Part shown: positions 1 to 12,216 of the stretch, in pieces
Layout of the letters: every line of letters begins with the position of its first letter
Numbering within the stretch: position 1 is the first letter of the stretch
NCBI RefSeq assembly: GCF_036711975.1
Contig: NC_091973.1
Span: 806,001 to 870,000 of the forward strand
DNA from: Onthophagus taurus
Taxonomy: Eukaryota; Arthropoda; Insecta; Coleoptera; Scarabaeidae
DNA length: 64,000 bases
Reading direction: 5' to 3'
Program-made: the position numbers and the translations under genes
Notes under the pieces: model-generated
Databases searched by the model: none
What the model was told of the DNA's origin: nothing
What the model saw: the letters and a program-made list of their open reading frames with translations, nothing else

Positions 1-1673
1 TTGCGAACACAGTTGTTATGAAAACAGTTGAATTTCCACTCAGCGATTTACCACGTGCTAAACACTGCCTAAGTTACCATTAATGTTATAAAAACTGGCT
101 CTAATAATAATTACGATTAAAAAAAATAATGAAAAATGTTACGATGAAATCTTCCAAACATAAAATTTGTAATTGAAAAAACTGAGGAAAAGTTATAAGA
201 AAACGAAATTAAAAAGTTTCTTTTAAGATTAAGAAAAACGGTTTCACTACCAGATAAAAGTGAAATTGTAAAGAAAACTAACACACAGTTCGGGAAATAC
301 GCCAATAATAAACATTTACAAGCGCGTGTTTGATTTATTAGGTTGTTAAAAAGTGTACGGTCAGCTTTTTGGTCGAACACGGGTGGTTTGAAAATTCGGT
401 TATTCTTCAAAAAGATGCTTTTCGATAAACACCGGGCTGGTGTTACTAAAACAAACACGGTTTGTTGAAGTTTTTGCTGTTGCAACGATCAGCTGTTATA
501 CAGGCGTTCGAAATTCCGTTACATCATCGCCATTAGGTCGAGCTTTTCATTGCTGTTTCTCATTCAAATTTACGGTCACTGACTAACATCAAAACAAACC
601 GAAATTGGGGCAAATAAAAAAGGTGTGCTGTTTCACATAAAGCAAGATCTGTTTATATTTTAAATAGTAAAAATAAATTATGATATAAAACTTACTTTTC
701 TTTATTAAAATATTTACGTTTATATTTGTTGTTATTCGTTTTGTTTATGCTTGAATGATTGTAGAAAGAAAGAAAAATATAAGGATGCTTATATTTCCTT
801 CTGTAACCCGTTACTACAAATCCTCCATTGTTCTAGATTTAAAAAACATTTTGCGTCAGCAGAAAATATTAGATTACTGGTCGGTGGAAAGTAAATTGAT
901 AAGTCGTTAAAAAAAAGAATCAAGCTCCCAAACAATAACAACCCTTTTGTAAACTGAAACATTTTTATTCTCAACGCAAAAAATATGTTAAATATTCATA
1001 AAAGCATTTCAAGAATATCAGTATAACAGATAAGATTATATGTCGATGACATTTCGAAACATCAAGTACGCAGACAATGTGGACGGAAGTGACAGCTGAA
1101 TTCCCGTTCAAATATAGTTCAGCAAAAGAGATTTTATCGGTAATCCTACTTAATTCATTATTCAAGTGGATAATCATAAAAAAAGAATTAAATTGATTTG
1201 AACAAGAATTAAAAGAGATTATTAGAATTAAAATGGATTTATTGAGAGAAGATGGAATATTTACAATAAAAATATAAATATTTATTGTTAGTTTTAAAGA
1301 AGTATTCGTTTCAGCAATGGATAAGTTGAAAGCTCTAAACGTCAAAATTGTTTGCTTAGCTATAAGACTAAATAAAGAGTGCATAATTAACAGATATCAA
1401 GGTTATATATACAAAGATCGCAGATAGATTAAATTATACAAAGCATCATAAAGACGATGAAATAAAGAAAATAAAGAAAATAAACAAAATAAACAAAAAA
1501 ATTCGGTGTATAGCAGGCACATTTTTTTTTTTCGAAACGACATATTTTTATGTAATATAATACAAATAACAGAAATAATTAATATAAATACCATGTAAAA
1601 ATACATATATTAGATATCAAAATATTTAAAAAATGTGTGTAGTTGCATCGAGTTGGAAAGTTGTGTCAATAAT
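1..1673. other. AT-rich non-coding stretch
   Basis: Only short, low-complexity open frames are present, with no recognisable domain and no convincing splice structure. I see no gene here. Confidence 0.5.
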
Positions 1674-2003
1674 TTAGTGAACGTAAACCAAAAGTTTTAA
1701 CATTCTTTTGGCTATGGGTTCGAAAGCATCTGGTTTAAGAGGGGCTATCGCCGACGCATACACAATACATCCAAAGATAAGTGGAAGCGGAGGCATAAAT
1801 AACATCTTTATTGTCCATAACTTTCGAAATTTATCAAGTAGCGCAATAACTGTTTGCAACATAGTAAAATCCCCATGATTTGGCTTTAATTTTATCGACG
1901 CCATAACTGCAAAGCGGCGAGTCGGAGCTCCGAGTGGTAACAGGGACAAATGTGTGACCATTGTCAACCTATTTCTAGAAGTGAACTTGGCAAGTTGTAA
2001 CAT
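1674..2003 (-). CDS. unidentified 109-residue ORF
   Basis: I do not recognise this protein. It is an uninterrupted ATG-to-TAA frame of 109 codons in a region that is otherwise closed in most frames. A hydrophobic segment near residues 68-90 (core MPPLPLIFGCIVYASAIAPL) could be one membrane span, and the part before it is basic. Base composition is less AT-rich than the flanks and resembles the exons of the real genes further right. The sequence just upstream on this strand (about 2010-2240) is CpG-rich, as insect promoters can be. It could be a small membrane protein, one exon of a larger gene, or chance. Transcript evidence would decide. Confidence 0.25.
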   Translation of the reverse strand: MLQLAKFTSRNRLTMVTHLSLLPLGAPTRRFAVMASIKLKPNHGDFTMLQTVIALLDKFRKLWTIKMLFMPPLPLIFGCIVYASAIAPLKPDAFEPIAKRMLKLLVYVH

Positions 2004-4358
2004 TGTCGGTGCGAGAGGTGCGAGACTTGAAACCGAACGCTCTCACACTCGACGAGACGGAAAAACTTGGTAGTCAGAATCGTCGTCGGTGTAGGAGCGA
2101 ATGAGGGTTGTTACACCTGTCGGTCTTACGACTGTAAAACAGGACACGGGCAAACGCGAGGCCGCGTGCTCTATTTTTGACAAATCGCGATCGATTAAAG
2201 GAAAAAAACAACTACGGCAAGGCCGTCGCACCAAGGAATATTATTCGAACTCAAGCATGGGTGTATTAAATCGGCATTCGCTGCTCCTGTTTCTTTCGCT
2301 GTCTTCATTTTTATCTCCTTTTATCTTAATCCCCTCTCTCTCTCTCTCTTAATCTTTTTCCACGACATTGGCATACTTTAGTAATACGGAAATACTTTTT
2401 GTATACAACAAATAAATGTAATAATATATTATTAAAATTATAATTATATATAAAATTTAGGAAAATTGTGCAGAGTGTGCCAAAGATGAGCTGAGACAAT
2501 TGAAATTATTGTGAAATGTATGCCAATCACAGGTAACGAGAATTTCTTAGTACAAATTGCATGACACACTCGCTATTCATGTTTGGCACCATCATATTTT
2601 ACAATATTAATGAAGATATAAATATGGAAACATAGAACATTGTTCTAGAAAAAGACTCGGGATGCAATCATTCATAGCAACGAAGTGATGACTAACAGTC
2701 TGCCCACGTATTTTATTAATACGATATTCGTATAGTACAGCATTAAAGTTGTGGTTTCCCCAATAATGCAGTGAGTATAGCGAGTTAGGGAGAATTTTGC
2801 CTTTGCAATTGCATCCAATTAGCGAAGCAGAAATTGGGTGATCAGAAATTATTCAACTCCGAGAATAATTTGAAACATAGAAGTTCGAGTTACAACAGCT
2901 TTTTATTAATCCAACGCCAAAATGAATATATGACGTATCCTCCGCAAAATCCCTTAGTTACAGTATTATTTTGAACATTTCGCCTACTTAGACGAATACG
3001 TTTTGATGTATTTTGGCATTGACAATATATTAACAATGTATGAAATGTGAAAGTATATATAAAAAATAGTAAGAATATGTATTTTTTGGACTAATATATA
3101 AAAAGGGGATGTGATGTTGATCACAGACAGTAACTGCAATTACACCTTGAAACCGTATCGCTCATTAAAATTAATAATATCGTTGGCATGCATTCATTAT
3201 TTCACCGTTGTTACGAGGGGAAATGGATGTAAGTGGCAGATAAGGCCCAAGCTTAATTACTTTCGAAAAAAAAAAACACCTCAATTAACCGCTCTTCTTT
3301 ATCCCCCTTCTTAATTGTGGCCGAACATTTCGGTTTAGGTCAACACAACGACGTCAACCTTTCCATAACGCTTCCTCTGCCCATAAAAACGCAACGGTTT
3401 TCGTTTCGGGCCGTTTGACGTTTCGAACGACGTAATAGGAACCAAAAACGGCATTGGCATTCTACGTCAACGTGTAACATCTAAATATACCTAATAACAA
3501 TTTACTTGGGTTAAATTTTTTTAGACATTTGTGTGGAGGAATTGTTCAATTTTTGAATGACATCACACTCATTGGTCTCGGGTGACAATTGCGGCGATGA
3601 TTCACGGAATACCATTCAAACCTCGATTTCCGTTAGAGTAAACAAGCGGACGAGCTGTGACGGAGAGTGGACTCTCGCAACGGACTCGCAGCGGCGTCGA
3701 CGACAACCACAACGACGCTGAGGGCCGAGAAACATTTGCTATTTATACACGGTACTCATTGAGATGAACGAGCCGAAATAGAAATGGGTCTCTCTTTTCT
3801 ATTTAGCGTCTACCGTCGTGTCAATACATCTATTGTTCCAAGCTATTTTTAAGCCAAACAAACAATTCGCCCGCAGACAATTAAAAAATACCTCTCCATC
3901 GATAACGAATTAAAATAGCAAATCCTAAAAATCACATCGTTTCATTTAAAATTGAATTTTTATGATTCTATCAAAACATGAATAATAAGCACTTTCAAAC
4001 CAGTGACGTTGCACTGAAAAGTTGAGTGAATGAAACTTTGAATTAAAACATGAAAATACATTTCTAAGCCAAAATGCTTTTGTACTATCATATTGTATTT
4101 CTTGTTTTGTTATCTTTTTACTATTTTTAAATGCAATATAAATAAACGATTTCGTCGGTTATTTTCTTTTGCCATAATCGATAAAGTATTACTTTTTCTA
4201 GATTGGAGTTTGATTTAGAAACTTTTCTTAGTTGGACGTGAAAAACACTTTCAAACTACTTTTTTACGTTAAATGTTACGTGAAGATGACAAAAAACGCA
4301 TTAAATATTAAAAAAATCGTTTTGGTGTAATTATTATTTGTTTCCATTATTCGTATTA
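2004..4358. other. non-coding, with a promoter-like patch
   Basis: There is no supported gene. A (TC)n run sits near 2332-2350. The segment about 3540-3770 is clearly richer in G, C and CpG than its surroundings and contains a TATTTATA stretch near 3740, so it could be a promoter or 5' UTR. Nothing shows which gene it would serve. Confidence 0.3.
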
Positions 4359-4714
4359 AAATAAAATAAAGAATTGCACTTTTTTTTTTAATGGATAATT
4401 GTTATATTTTTGTTCTACCGGTTTCGACTCAACATAGAGTCATCTTCAGGAACACGTCAAAATTTGAACTAAAGCCCTGGTATTATTATTAAGCATTTGT
4501 TCGTGATTAAAAAAAAAAACATTAAGGAAATCAAAAATTTAATAAATGCGCAATTATGGGCGGATGCGATGAGTAAATGCTTAATAATAATACCAGGGCT
4601 TTAGTTCAAATTTTGACGTGTTCCTGAAGATGACTCTATGTTGAGTCGAAACCGGTAGAACAAAAATATAACAATTATCCATTAAAAAAAAAAGTGCAAT
4701 TCTTTATTTTATTT
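4359..4714. repeat. fold-back element with perfect 140-bp arms
   Basis: The left arm (4359-4498) and right arm (4575-4714) are exact reverse complements over 140 bases, around a 76-base loop. Each arm carries a CCGGTTTCGACTCAACATAG block followed by GAGTCATCTTCAGG. Identical arms mean a recent insertion or arm homogenisation. No coding capacity is present, so it fits a non-autonomous fold-back or MITE element. I cannot define a target-site duplication because both ends lie in A/T runs. Confidence 0.85.
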
Positions 4715-6568
4715 AAAAAAAATCGTGCCTGTAAAGAACATTTGCACATCTTAGTTGGACTTAGAAACTTTATAAATACCATTAAGAAGTATTCAACGAA
4801 TTATGTTCTCACTGATTGAAAAACTACGACATACAATGTTATTTTTACTGTTTTTCCATCACAAATTTATTACTCATTTCATGATAGAAACATGTGGTTC
4901 TATACTTTCCGATTCCTTATAAATCCAACTCATTCTTAGCCTTGAAACCTCGTTTAAACTTCTTTCACATAATTTCTGAATTAGTTAACACCTTTCTTAT
5001 GCATTTCTTTATTTATAATCGATAAAATGAAACCTCTACGAACCTAAGATATTATTTTGTCTAATTTACGGAAAATTGAAAATAACATACCTGCTTCCTT
5101 AATGACACTGTATTGAAAAATAGTATAAAAATAGTATAGAAAATTGTTTACTAATTCTAGAGGCGACCTCACAAACTAGCGCACATAAAATGTCAAATAA
5201 ACAACACGTAGTTTTCTCGGCGCGTCAGATCGGATTAGAGTATAAAAGACGGTCGCCGTGGTTGGCAAACAGGTTTATCAAGCTCTTTATGAAGCCCCAT
5301 ACTAATTGCGAGGTTCACTACTTCTATAAAAAGATAACAACTAGAACAAACGGACGTGTGGGCGAGACGTTTCATGCTCAATGATTCAAATGACCATCCA
5401 TTTTCAATAACAAAATTTTCAAAATCCCTACAAAATTGAACAAAACACAAATAATCTATTCTCCACATTGTTATAAATTGTTAATTAAATTTTTTAATTT
5501 GCTCATATTGTCAAATCAACCGATAAGACTGTATCGGCTTCCTATACATCATCCTCTACATTGTATACGCGTTAATTTATCAGAACGTTTCCTATTTTCA
5601 AATAAAAATAAAAAATAGAGAGTTCCTTTTAATTCCAATTGATTATTAATAAGCCAAATTTACTAGTTTCAACATTTCATCACTACCGACTACGTTAATA
5701 AATTTTTTTTAATTACTTTTTTATTTATTTTTATGTTAGGAAATCTTAAATAAATTAAATTAAATCTGTATATAGAAAAGTCAAAGATAGTAACCTGATT
5801 TTGTGGGAACCAAAGAGGAACTAGATGTTGAAAAGTTGGAAATAGACGCCCCCAACTTTAATTACACTATTACCAATCAACAAATTAATTAACATAAAAT
5901 GAACAAACAACCTGATGGGCTTATGCAAAAATTTAATAGACAACAATAACCACCAACTAATTTCTCTTCTCAATGGACTTCTAAAGTTGTAGGTTAAGTA
6001 ATTAACTCATCTAAGTAAAACTCATCATATCTCGTGTAATCTTCAAAAGACTCCTAAAGACGCTTTGGGGGTTGAATCAAAAAAACACCAACAACAGAAC
6101 TAAGACACCTCACTCATCAGTATCAAGTACGAATCTAAATGTAAAAATAATATCAGCAATTAAAAAAAAAATTCATTCATAGAACAACCTATCCTTCATA
6201 TTGTTGTGCATATTTCAGATATGAAGTCATCTTCAAAGGCAGTTGTTCATATTGTTAACAAATGGTCTGAGAATTTTGAAATTACGCATTTTATGTTATG
6301 TCTTTTTGATAAAGATGAGTAAGAAATGGTGGTGAAGCTCGATCGGTTTCATCTCGGCATTTTCTATAGTGAGCAACATTTATAGATTGAAATATAGTAT
6401 TTTTTTTTAATAATCTTGCAAACCTTCATTGAATGAAGAATACTTGAATTTGAAACAATGTGAAACAAGACCAATTATAATTAATTTAGTAACAATAAAA
6501 AAAGTTTACTTACTGCCTGATGTTTTATTGTATGGAGTAAATCCGTTGTATTCGGTAATATAACCAGC
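4715..6568. other. AT-rich non-coding stretch
   Basis: Short open frames at 5190-5618 overlap one another on both strands and show no domain, signal peptide or splice pattern that I trust. I see no gene. Confidence 0.45.
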
Positions 6569-6841
6569 GTGGGTAACCGGCAAGTTGCAGTAAAATCCAA
6601 AAACCACCCACGTAACCAGCAACCAAGTACAGAGCCGGCCCGTGTCAGCAACTCCGCAATACGACTTCGATGCCATGGGGTGTCTTATCCGGCAAAGCAG
6701 AGGCCCCGCTTTGCGCTCAGAGCGTGCATCTTATCCTCCCCACGGGGCCGTCCTTTACTAAGGCTTTCCTGCGCAACCTCTTCGCGTATCCCTGCTGTTC
6801 CCGCATTATCTGTAAGAAACATTAGAAGTGGGGTTTTTTAG
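6569..6841. other. GC-rich block of unknown nature
   Basis: A block of roughly 250 bp is sharply richer in G and C than the AT-rich DNA on both sides. The plus strand is open for 90 codons, arginine- and proline-rich, with no recognisable domain. The sharp composition edge suggests inserted sequence, for example part of a retroelement, or a structured RNA. I could not match it to either. Confidence 0.3.
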
Positions 6842-9800
6842 TATTTGTTTTTACGACAACGTTATGACGATAATCGAAAGACGAAACAAAATGTGAGGAT
6901 TGGTTTACGTACGCCGATAAAAACTACAAATCGTTACACGACGAATATATATATATATATGATAACAGTTAATTATTGTTCACTAAAGTATTGCGAGGAT
7001 TTTAATGTTAAATGTTATTAACGAAATTGTATTTAATGGTTTAATGTCAGGTTTAAAGTCATAAAATTTAATGTTTCAATAAAGCTTCTTTTTTTATCTT
7101 TCTACTTTCATTTTAAATTTCTTTATATTTCTCTGTAATTTTCTAAACAATTTACTGAAATGCTTCTCAAATAGTTTATATTCTAGGAAAACCTTTGAAA
7201 AAGTTTTTGAAAGTTTTTTATTGTCATTGTATTTGTCATGGACTTTCAACAATAAAAATTACCTGCTTTCTAAACAAATAATTTACTTCTTTAAATTCCT
7301 TTACAATGTTCAATTAGAATCATAAAAATTAAAACCTTCAAAATTTCTTAGAATATTAACATCCAAATTTATCGAGAAGCAAACTGTTTCATTATTATTG
7401 TAGGATTAATAAATGAAATAGGAGAAAATAAAACAAGATAAATGAGTTTTCCGGAGTAACACCTTCGCATATTACGTCGACTGAGACAACGCGTTACTTT
7501 CATAATAAAAATATGCATCGACAGGCGAAGGTCGAGCAAAATGATTTTAAAAGAATCAAAGGAGACAATCACAATATAAATAATTTCTTACACGTTTATA
7601 GATAATCGTCTAAATATATTTTTTTGTGATATATATTATATTTAGTACTTTCTGTTAATCCGTTCACATGCGAAAAAAACGGTTACAACATTAACGGTGA
7701 TAAACACTTGTTTTCGAGAGACTACACTAAAAGTAAACAACCGAAACCGATGAGAGGCGAGTGTCTCGGCAAACTGGACGAACGCCGACAGCGTCCTCAA
7801 TTTAACGACGCCCTTAATGTCGAACGAAAAACAATTTAATTAATTTCATTTTTACGCAAAGGTCAATAGAAGCCAATAGAAGCCACTCTAAATGTAAATT
7901 GGCCAGTGTGAGAGAGCACGGAATTGGCTCGTTGAATTAAAAAAAAAGTTGATTTTTTATTTTTTTTGCGTTTATTTGCTTAAAATTCACCTGAAATTAT
8001 TTTGGGCTAACAACTGATAATAACCTACGACAATCCGGCGGAGTACGTCGCTTCAATAAATTTGAGCTGTTCAAAAATCAAGGTCAGAGCGGTTCGACCA
8101 AGAAGTGAGCGGCGTACGCTTAAAAAGTCACACGTTTCACTATTTAAAACGCACCCGGATACAACGTTAAAAAAAAATAAATGAAAAGAAAAGAGAGTTC
8201 GCTCCCGATCGGTTTTTACTACATGAGAATTAGCGAAACCCCAATAATCGTTGCACAACAAAAATTCCGAGACCGTGACTACTAGCGGTTTCAAACGGTT
8301 TCGACCGACCCGTAATGGGCGCAATTGTTATTTAGAGTTTGCGCTATCGTAAGATTGTAATTTAAACAACTTTCTCTCGCTGAGGCAAGTAAAAAAAAAA
8401 CTGCGCAGTATGCATAGCCAAAAGTTGGGACCCGACCGTTTGCTTAACATTTAGCGTTGGCATTATCTTTCCAGCCAGCCATTTATCCATACACTCCTTT
8501 CGGTAACATTTTTATGATAATTTATTGCCGCTTAGGTAAATAACGTTTAACGGTACAATAAGAATATTGTGGATTTAAATATACAATTTGACCTTTAGAT
8601 CAAATTCTGTCCAAACAGCAGAGACGTAATAAGCTGATTATATTATATTACATTAATTAACTACGATTTCTTTTGCGCATACGCACTAATGTTTCTTTTT
8701 CAGAAGAAGGTTATGCGCAGACTCACATTGAGATGACTACTAAGCGAGAGAAATTCTTTTCATTTTCATATCATATTACAACACTAGAATGCGTGAGGGT
8801 GTTCAGGGCATGTGGGAAAAGTTGGTTACAATACGATTTTTCGTTTAATTGAACACCAAAATGGACAAATCTCCATTTTCAGATTTCCAATTCCCACTGA
8901 ATAGTACAGCATCAATGCAATAATGACATGGTTCTGTGATACAATTCTGTGATCGATTTAATCTCCAGAGAACATGTGGCCGAAAATAGATATGTTGACG
9001 CCTCTCCAGTTTTGGCATCCAAGAAAGGCTTCAATAAATCCACAAGACAATCTAAATAAAGTGAGGCACTGCTTAAAAGCATGGCGCATCATTGCCAATG
9101 AAACAAAGTTCACCCACAACATAACATTTATGCTGTGGGTATTAACATTCGACAACTTCCGTAAGGAGAGGATGCCAAATATCTCGGCATACATTTGGAA
9201 TAACGCCTAACATAGAGGAAACATTTATTTGCAGCATACAAACTTAATTAATTAATTAACTTTATAACATATTTATTGTCATCTATCCAAATGGTACTTG
9301 ACATCAAGTCGCCTTGAAAGTCAACTTCGATAAGTTTTAACAATAAAGGTAAAGAATTTATTTCGTTCCAGACTACCTAAGCAATAATGGTAAATAAACC
9401 GACTCAGGCTTTAGCCATAAATCATTTTCAAGGTAATTCAACAAAATCATTAATAAAATTCGTGTCACAACAAAATCAGGAATTTAATTAATTTGTCCAC
9501 TGTATACTTTTTGATTATTTTGATCTTTTTGATGAATAAAAATGACTTCAACAAGAATCTTGGAAGCATAAAAACAAAATGAGTCATTATCGAAGAAGTT
9601 AAAAAACAAATTTTTGTTTATTTATATTAATGTTTTGATAAAGATAGTACTTGTATAAACCAAATAAAAACGATAAGTAGGACGATAATAAACTAGGGAA
9701 CATATCAGATTTACGACTCGAAAGGAATCCCGTTTAGTTATATTATATAATTGCCGGTTCGGGTAATCCAATGAACTCAAATACCTTGTAGTACATTAAG

Positions 9801-10215
9801 ATAAGCAAACTAAATAACAAATAAATATGTCAAAAATATACTTTTTTACTAAATAACTACTCTCGTATCTTTAAATATACAAGGCAATTATAAAAACGGT
9901 GATAATACAAAAACGTTTTTGTTTTACAAAAAAGATCACCCCGTATTTAAAAAAAATCCACGTGTATGTTAACGAAGTTCATTGACACCGAGAAAAGAGC
10001 AGATGGTAAAGTCTGCTTCTAAAGTCCATTTTTGAGAATCCACCTCACTCTGGGGTCTACCTGGCATCGTGTGCTAGCGACGCGTCGATTTGATATTACG
10101 GGCTCTCAAAAAAATAATCCGAACGAATTTCGTCAAAAATGAACCGGCCGCAAAAGTTGGAAGAGCAGTGAAGTGCCACGGGCGCCGATAATCGCCATTA
10201 ACTGTTCGTATTTTT
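6842..10215. other. non-coding, AT-rich with GC-richer patches
   Basis: An (AT)n run lies near 6945-6960. The segments about 7690-7810 and 8020-8320 are CpG-richer and could be regulatory or non-coding exon sequence. Opposed open frames at 8958-9210 are mutual shadows. No gene can be supported. Confidence 0.35.
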
Positions 10216-10461
10216 GTGGAGCGAACGTCGGCCAACAATAATAACACCCGCGAAAATAATGCCTCTTGCAACATTGTGGAATTTCACTGGTGCTTGGCTC
10301 TCCCACTACCGACATCACACGTATTAAAATTGTTTACGCTATCGTTCCGTGCCTTCAATCAGGACCGTATTCTCTACGTCTACGCCGATGACGTTCTGTT
10401 TTTCAAGACGTCGTCGTTGTCTTTATTTTGCCAAGTCATAAAATTTTCAGGATCCATTTAA
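10216..10461 (+). mobile_element. possible reverse-transcriptase scrap (YADD)
   Basis: An 81-codon frame contains ILYVYADDVLFF near residues 53-64. This matches the catalytic aspartate motif of reverse transcriptases, where Y/F-ADD is followed by a hydrophobic strand. I see no neighbouring RT motifs, so at most a short remnant of a non-LTR retrotransposon is present. The upstream half of the frame is not recognisable. Chance similarity is possible. Confidence 0.3.
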
Positions 10462-11201
10462 AATTTTCTTGTTACATTTTAAAAAAATAATAAATTTGAT
10501 TAAATGATTTTAATCCGTTTAGCTTTTCAAACGAGGTGATAAAATCAAGTGGTAGAGTTATGGCTCTACGTTAGTATTACTGCCAATAATTTCAAAACAC
10601 TTTTGATCGCTGATATTTATAACCCAATCGTAAAATAACTTTAATCGAACAATGTTATTCGTTAATTGTAAGCAATCTAGTTGTCGATGTGGAACGAATA
10701 CAACCGGTGTGTTAAGTTAATTATGAATAAATTTTTCAACGCCAACCAATTTAAGAAGTAATTTAACAAAAGTTAAATCAAGATAAATAAATATTCCGCT
10801 CCCCAAAATATTGTGGTATCAAGACATCAAAAGTAAGAAATTTTCTTTTTTCATTTCAAACAAATTAAAACTATTTCTATCTATAACGAACAAAACAAAT
10901 TAAACGGTAAACGTCAAATAATGACTTTTATATTTGAAAAAACGCATTTAACGACGAAAAGACGTATTTGAATACAATGTCTAGTGCATTTTAGAAAAAT
11001 AGTAATTCAATGCAATATTAAATCATGAAGTCTTTAACAATAATATCATTACAATTATTAAAATATACATAATAATATAATAAAATAGAAGTTCTGACAA
11101 ATACATGTAAGAAAACCCCCATCAGCCTACGCATTCTTAGAGCACCATTCGTAGCTAGCGATAAGATATTACCTAAAGAATTTTTTTTCTTTAACACTTA
11201 A
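10462..11201. other. AT-rich non-coding stretch
   Basis: I see no coding, RNA or repeat feature here apart from simple A/T runs. Confidence 0.45.
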
Positions 11202-11335
11202 CTACAAGCGTGGTGTCAAATAGACGCGAGCATATTAAGCGCACGCATTGAGCGTGGCATGGAGAGAGTGGGTTGAAATATAGGGTTGCAAAGCGTACTT
11301 GATAATCTCGCGCCTATTTGACCCCACGCAACTAG
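11202..11335. repeat. TTAA-flanked MITE (piggyBac-type)
   Basis: A 134-bp element has imperfect terminal inverted repeats. The left end begins CTACAAGCGTGGTGTCAAAT, and the right end, reverse-complemented, begins CTAGTTGCGTGGGGTCAAAT. It is flanked by TTAA on each side (11198-11201 and 11336-11339). TTAA duplication is the hallmark of piggyBac-superfamily insertion, and there is no coding capacity, so it is probably a non-autonomous piggyBac-like MITE. The superfamily call rests on the duplication only. Confidence 0.65.
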
Positions 11336-11711
11336 TTAAGAATTCAAAAATTTATTCAATGTGTTGTATGCTGTTTTCCATTAGGTATTCGCAAACAATT
11401 TTATTTTGTTGGGATTTTTCTAATATTAATATTTTGTTTGAAAACTTATGAATACAAGTTACTAAAATACATCAATATTTGATGCTTCGCAATAGTAAGA
11501 TGTTATGTACATCTAAGGCATAATGATTATAAGCAGGATATACTTGAATCCTATACAGTATCATGAAGCCAAAAATTGATTGAATGATGTGATGCAAATT
11601 TAAGTCCTAAATTAAGTTAAAATAAAAACAAATTTTGAATGAAAATATATTTTCTACTAACAACATTTCTTACATAATAATGACATGATATTTCCCTAAT
11701 CAAACCACTGA

Positions 11712-12214
11712 TTACGGCAATTGTCCCACCATAGACGAGTAAAGCAGCCAAAACATAAACTTTGTGATGAATCTCTTATTTTTGCATGTTAGATAAGGTT
11801 CTATCTCTTCGTGAGCGAACTTGTTCGATGTTTTCTTTAAATAAAACCATTTCTCATCAGCATGAATGAAGCTTGTCAAATCATAATCAAGCATTGCCAA
11901 ATGCTTCCAACTTTTCCAGATTTCCGTGCCTCTCTCGATGCAAAATTCGACTAATAGCCTTCTCCGACATAGAATATCCAGCGGCTGCATTTATCATTTT
12001 ATATATATTTATATTATATATTTATTATCATTTATACTTACTTCTAACAAATAATGGTACACATTTTAGCGCATTTCTTGGGTTAGATTGCAATATCTGC
12101 AACTTCTTCACATTGAAGTCACTTGATGGAACACTAATTTGTAACGTATATTTCGCGACGTTGGTAAGTTTCGCGAAATCGGGAGATCAGACACTTATTT
12201 TGGGATAGAGGGAG
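11712..12214 (-). mobile_element. decayed mariner-like element, Stowaway-like end
   Basis: A minus-strand frame at 11712-11990 contains IHADEKWFYLKKTS followed by a segment ending CKNKRFITKFMFWLL. This is the block around the first catalytic aspartate of Tc1/mariner DDE transposases, closest in feel to the DEKWFY class best known from plant mariner-like elements. An upstream frame carries a helix-turn-helix-like segment (GYSMSEKAISRILHRERHG), shifted relative to it, so the gene is broken. The right terminus at 12214, read inward, is CTCCCTCTATCCCAAAATAA, flanked by TA (12215-12216). That closely resembles the Stowaway terminus of plants (CTCCCTCCGTCCC). No left terminus was found, so the copy is truncated. 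Confidence 0.65.
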
Positions 12215-12216
12215 TA

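Noticed and set aside
2101-2352. 83-codon plus-strand frame ending in a (CT)n leucine/serine run
   Set aside because: The second half is low-complexity TC repeat and the first half lies in CpG-rich DNA; no motif.
2637-2651. AGAACATTGTTCT palindrome, resembling a steroid-receptor element
   Set aside because: Spacer length is wrong for known receptor half-site pairs, and 13-base palindromes occur by chance.
8958-9210. Opposed 78-codon frames on both strands
   Set aside because: They mirror each other; neither has a domain or splice context.
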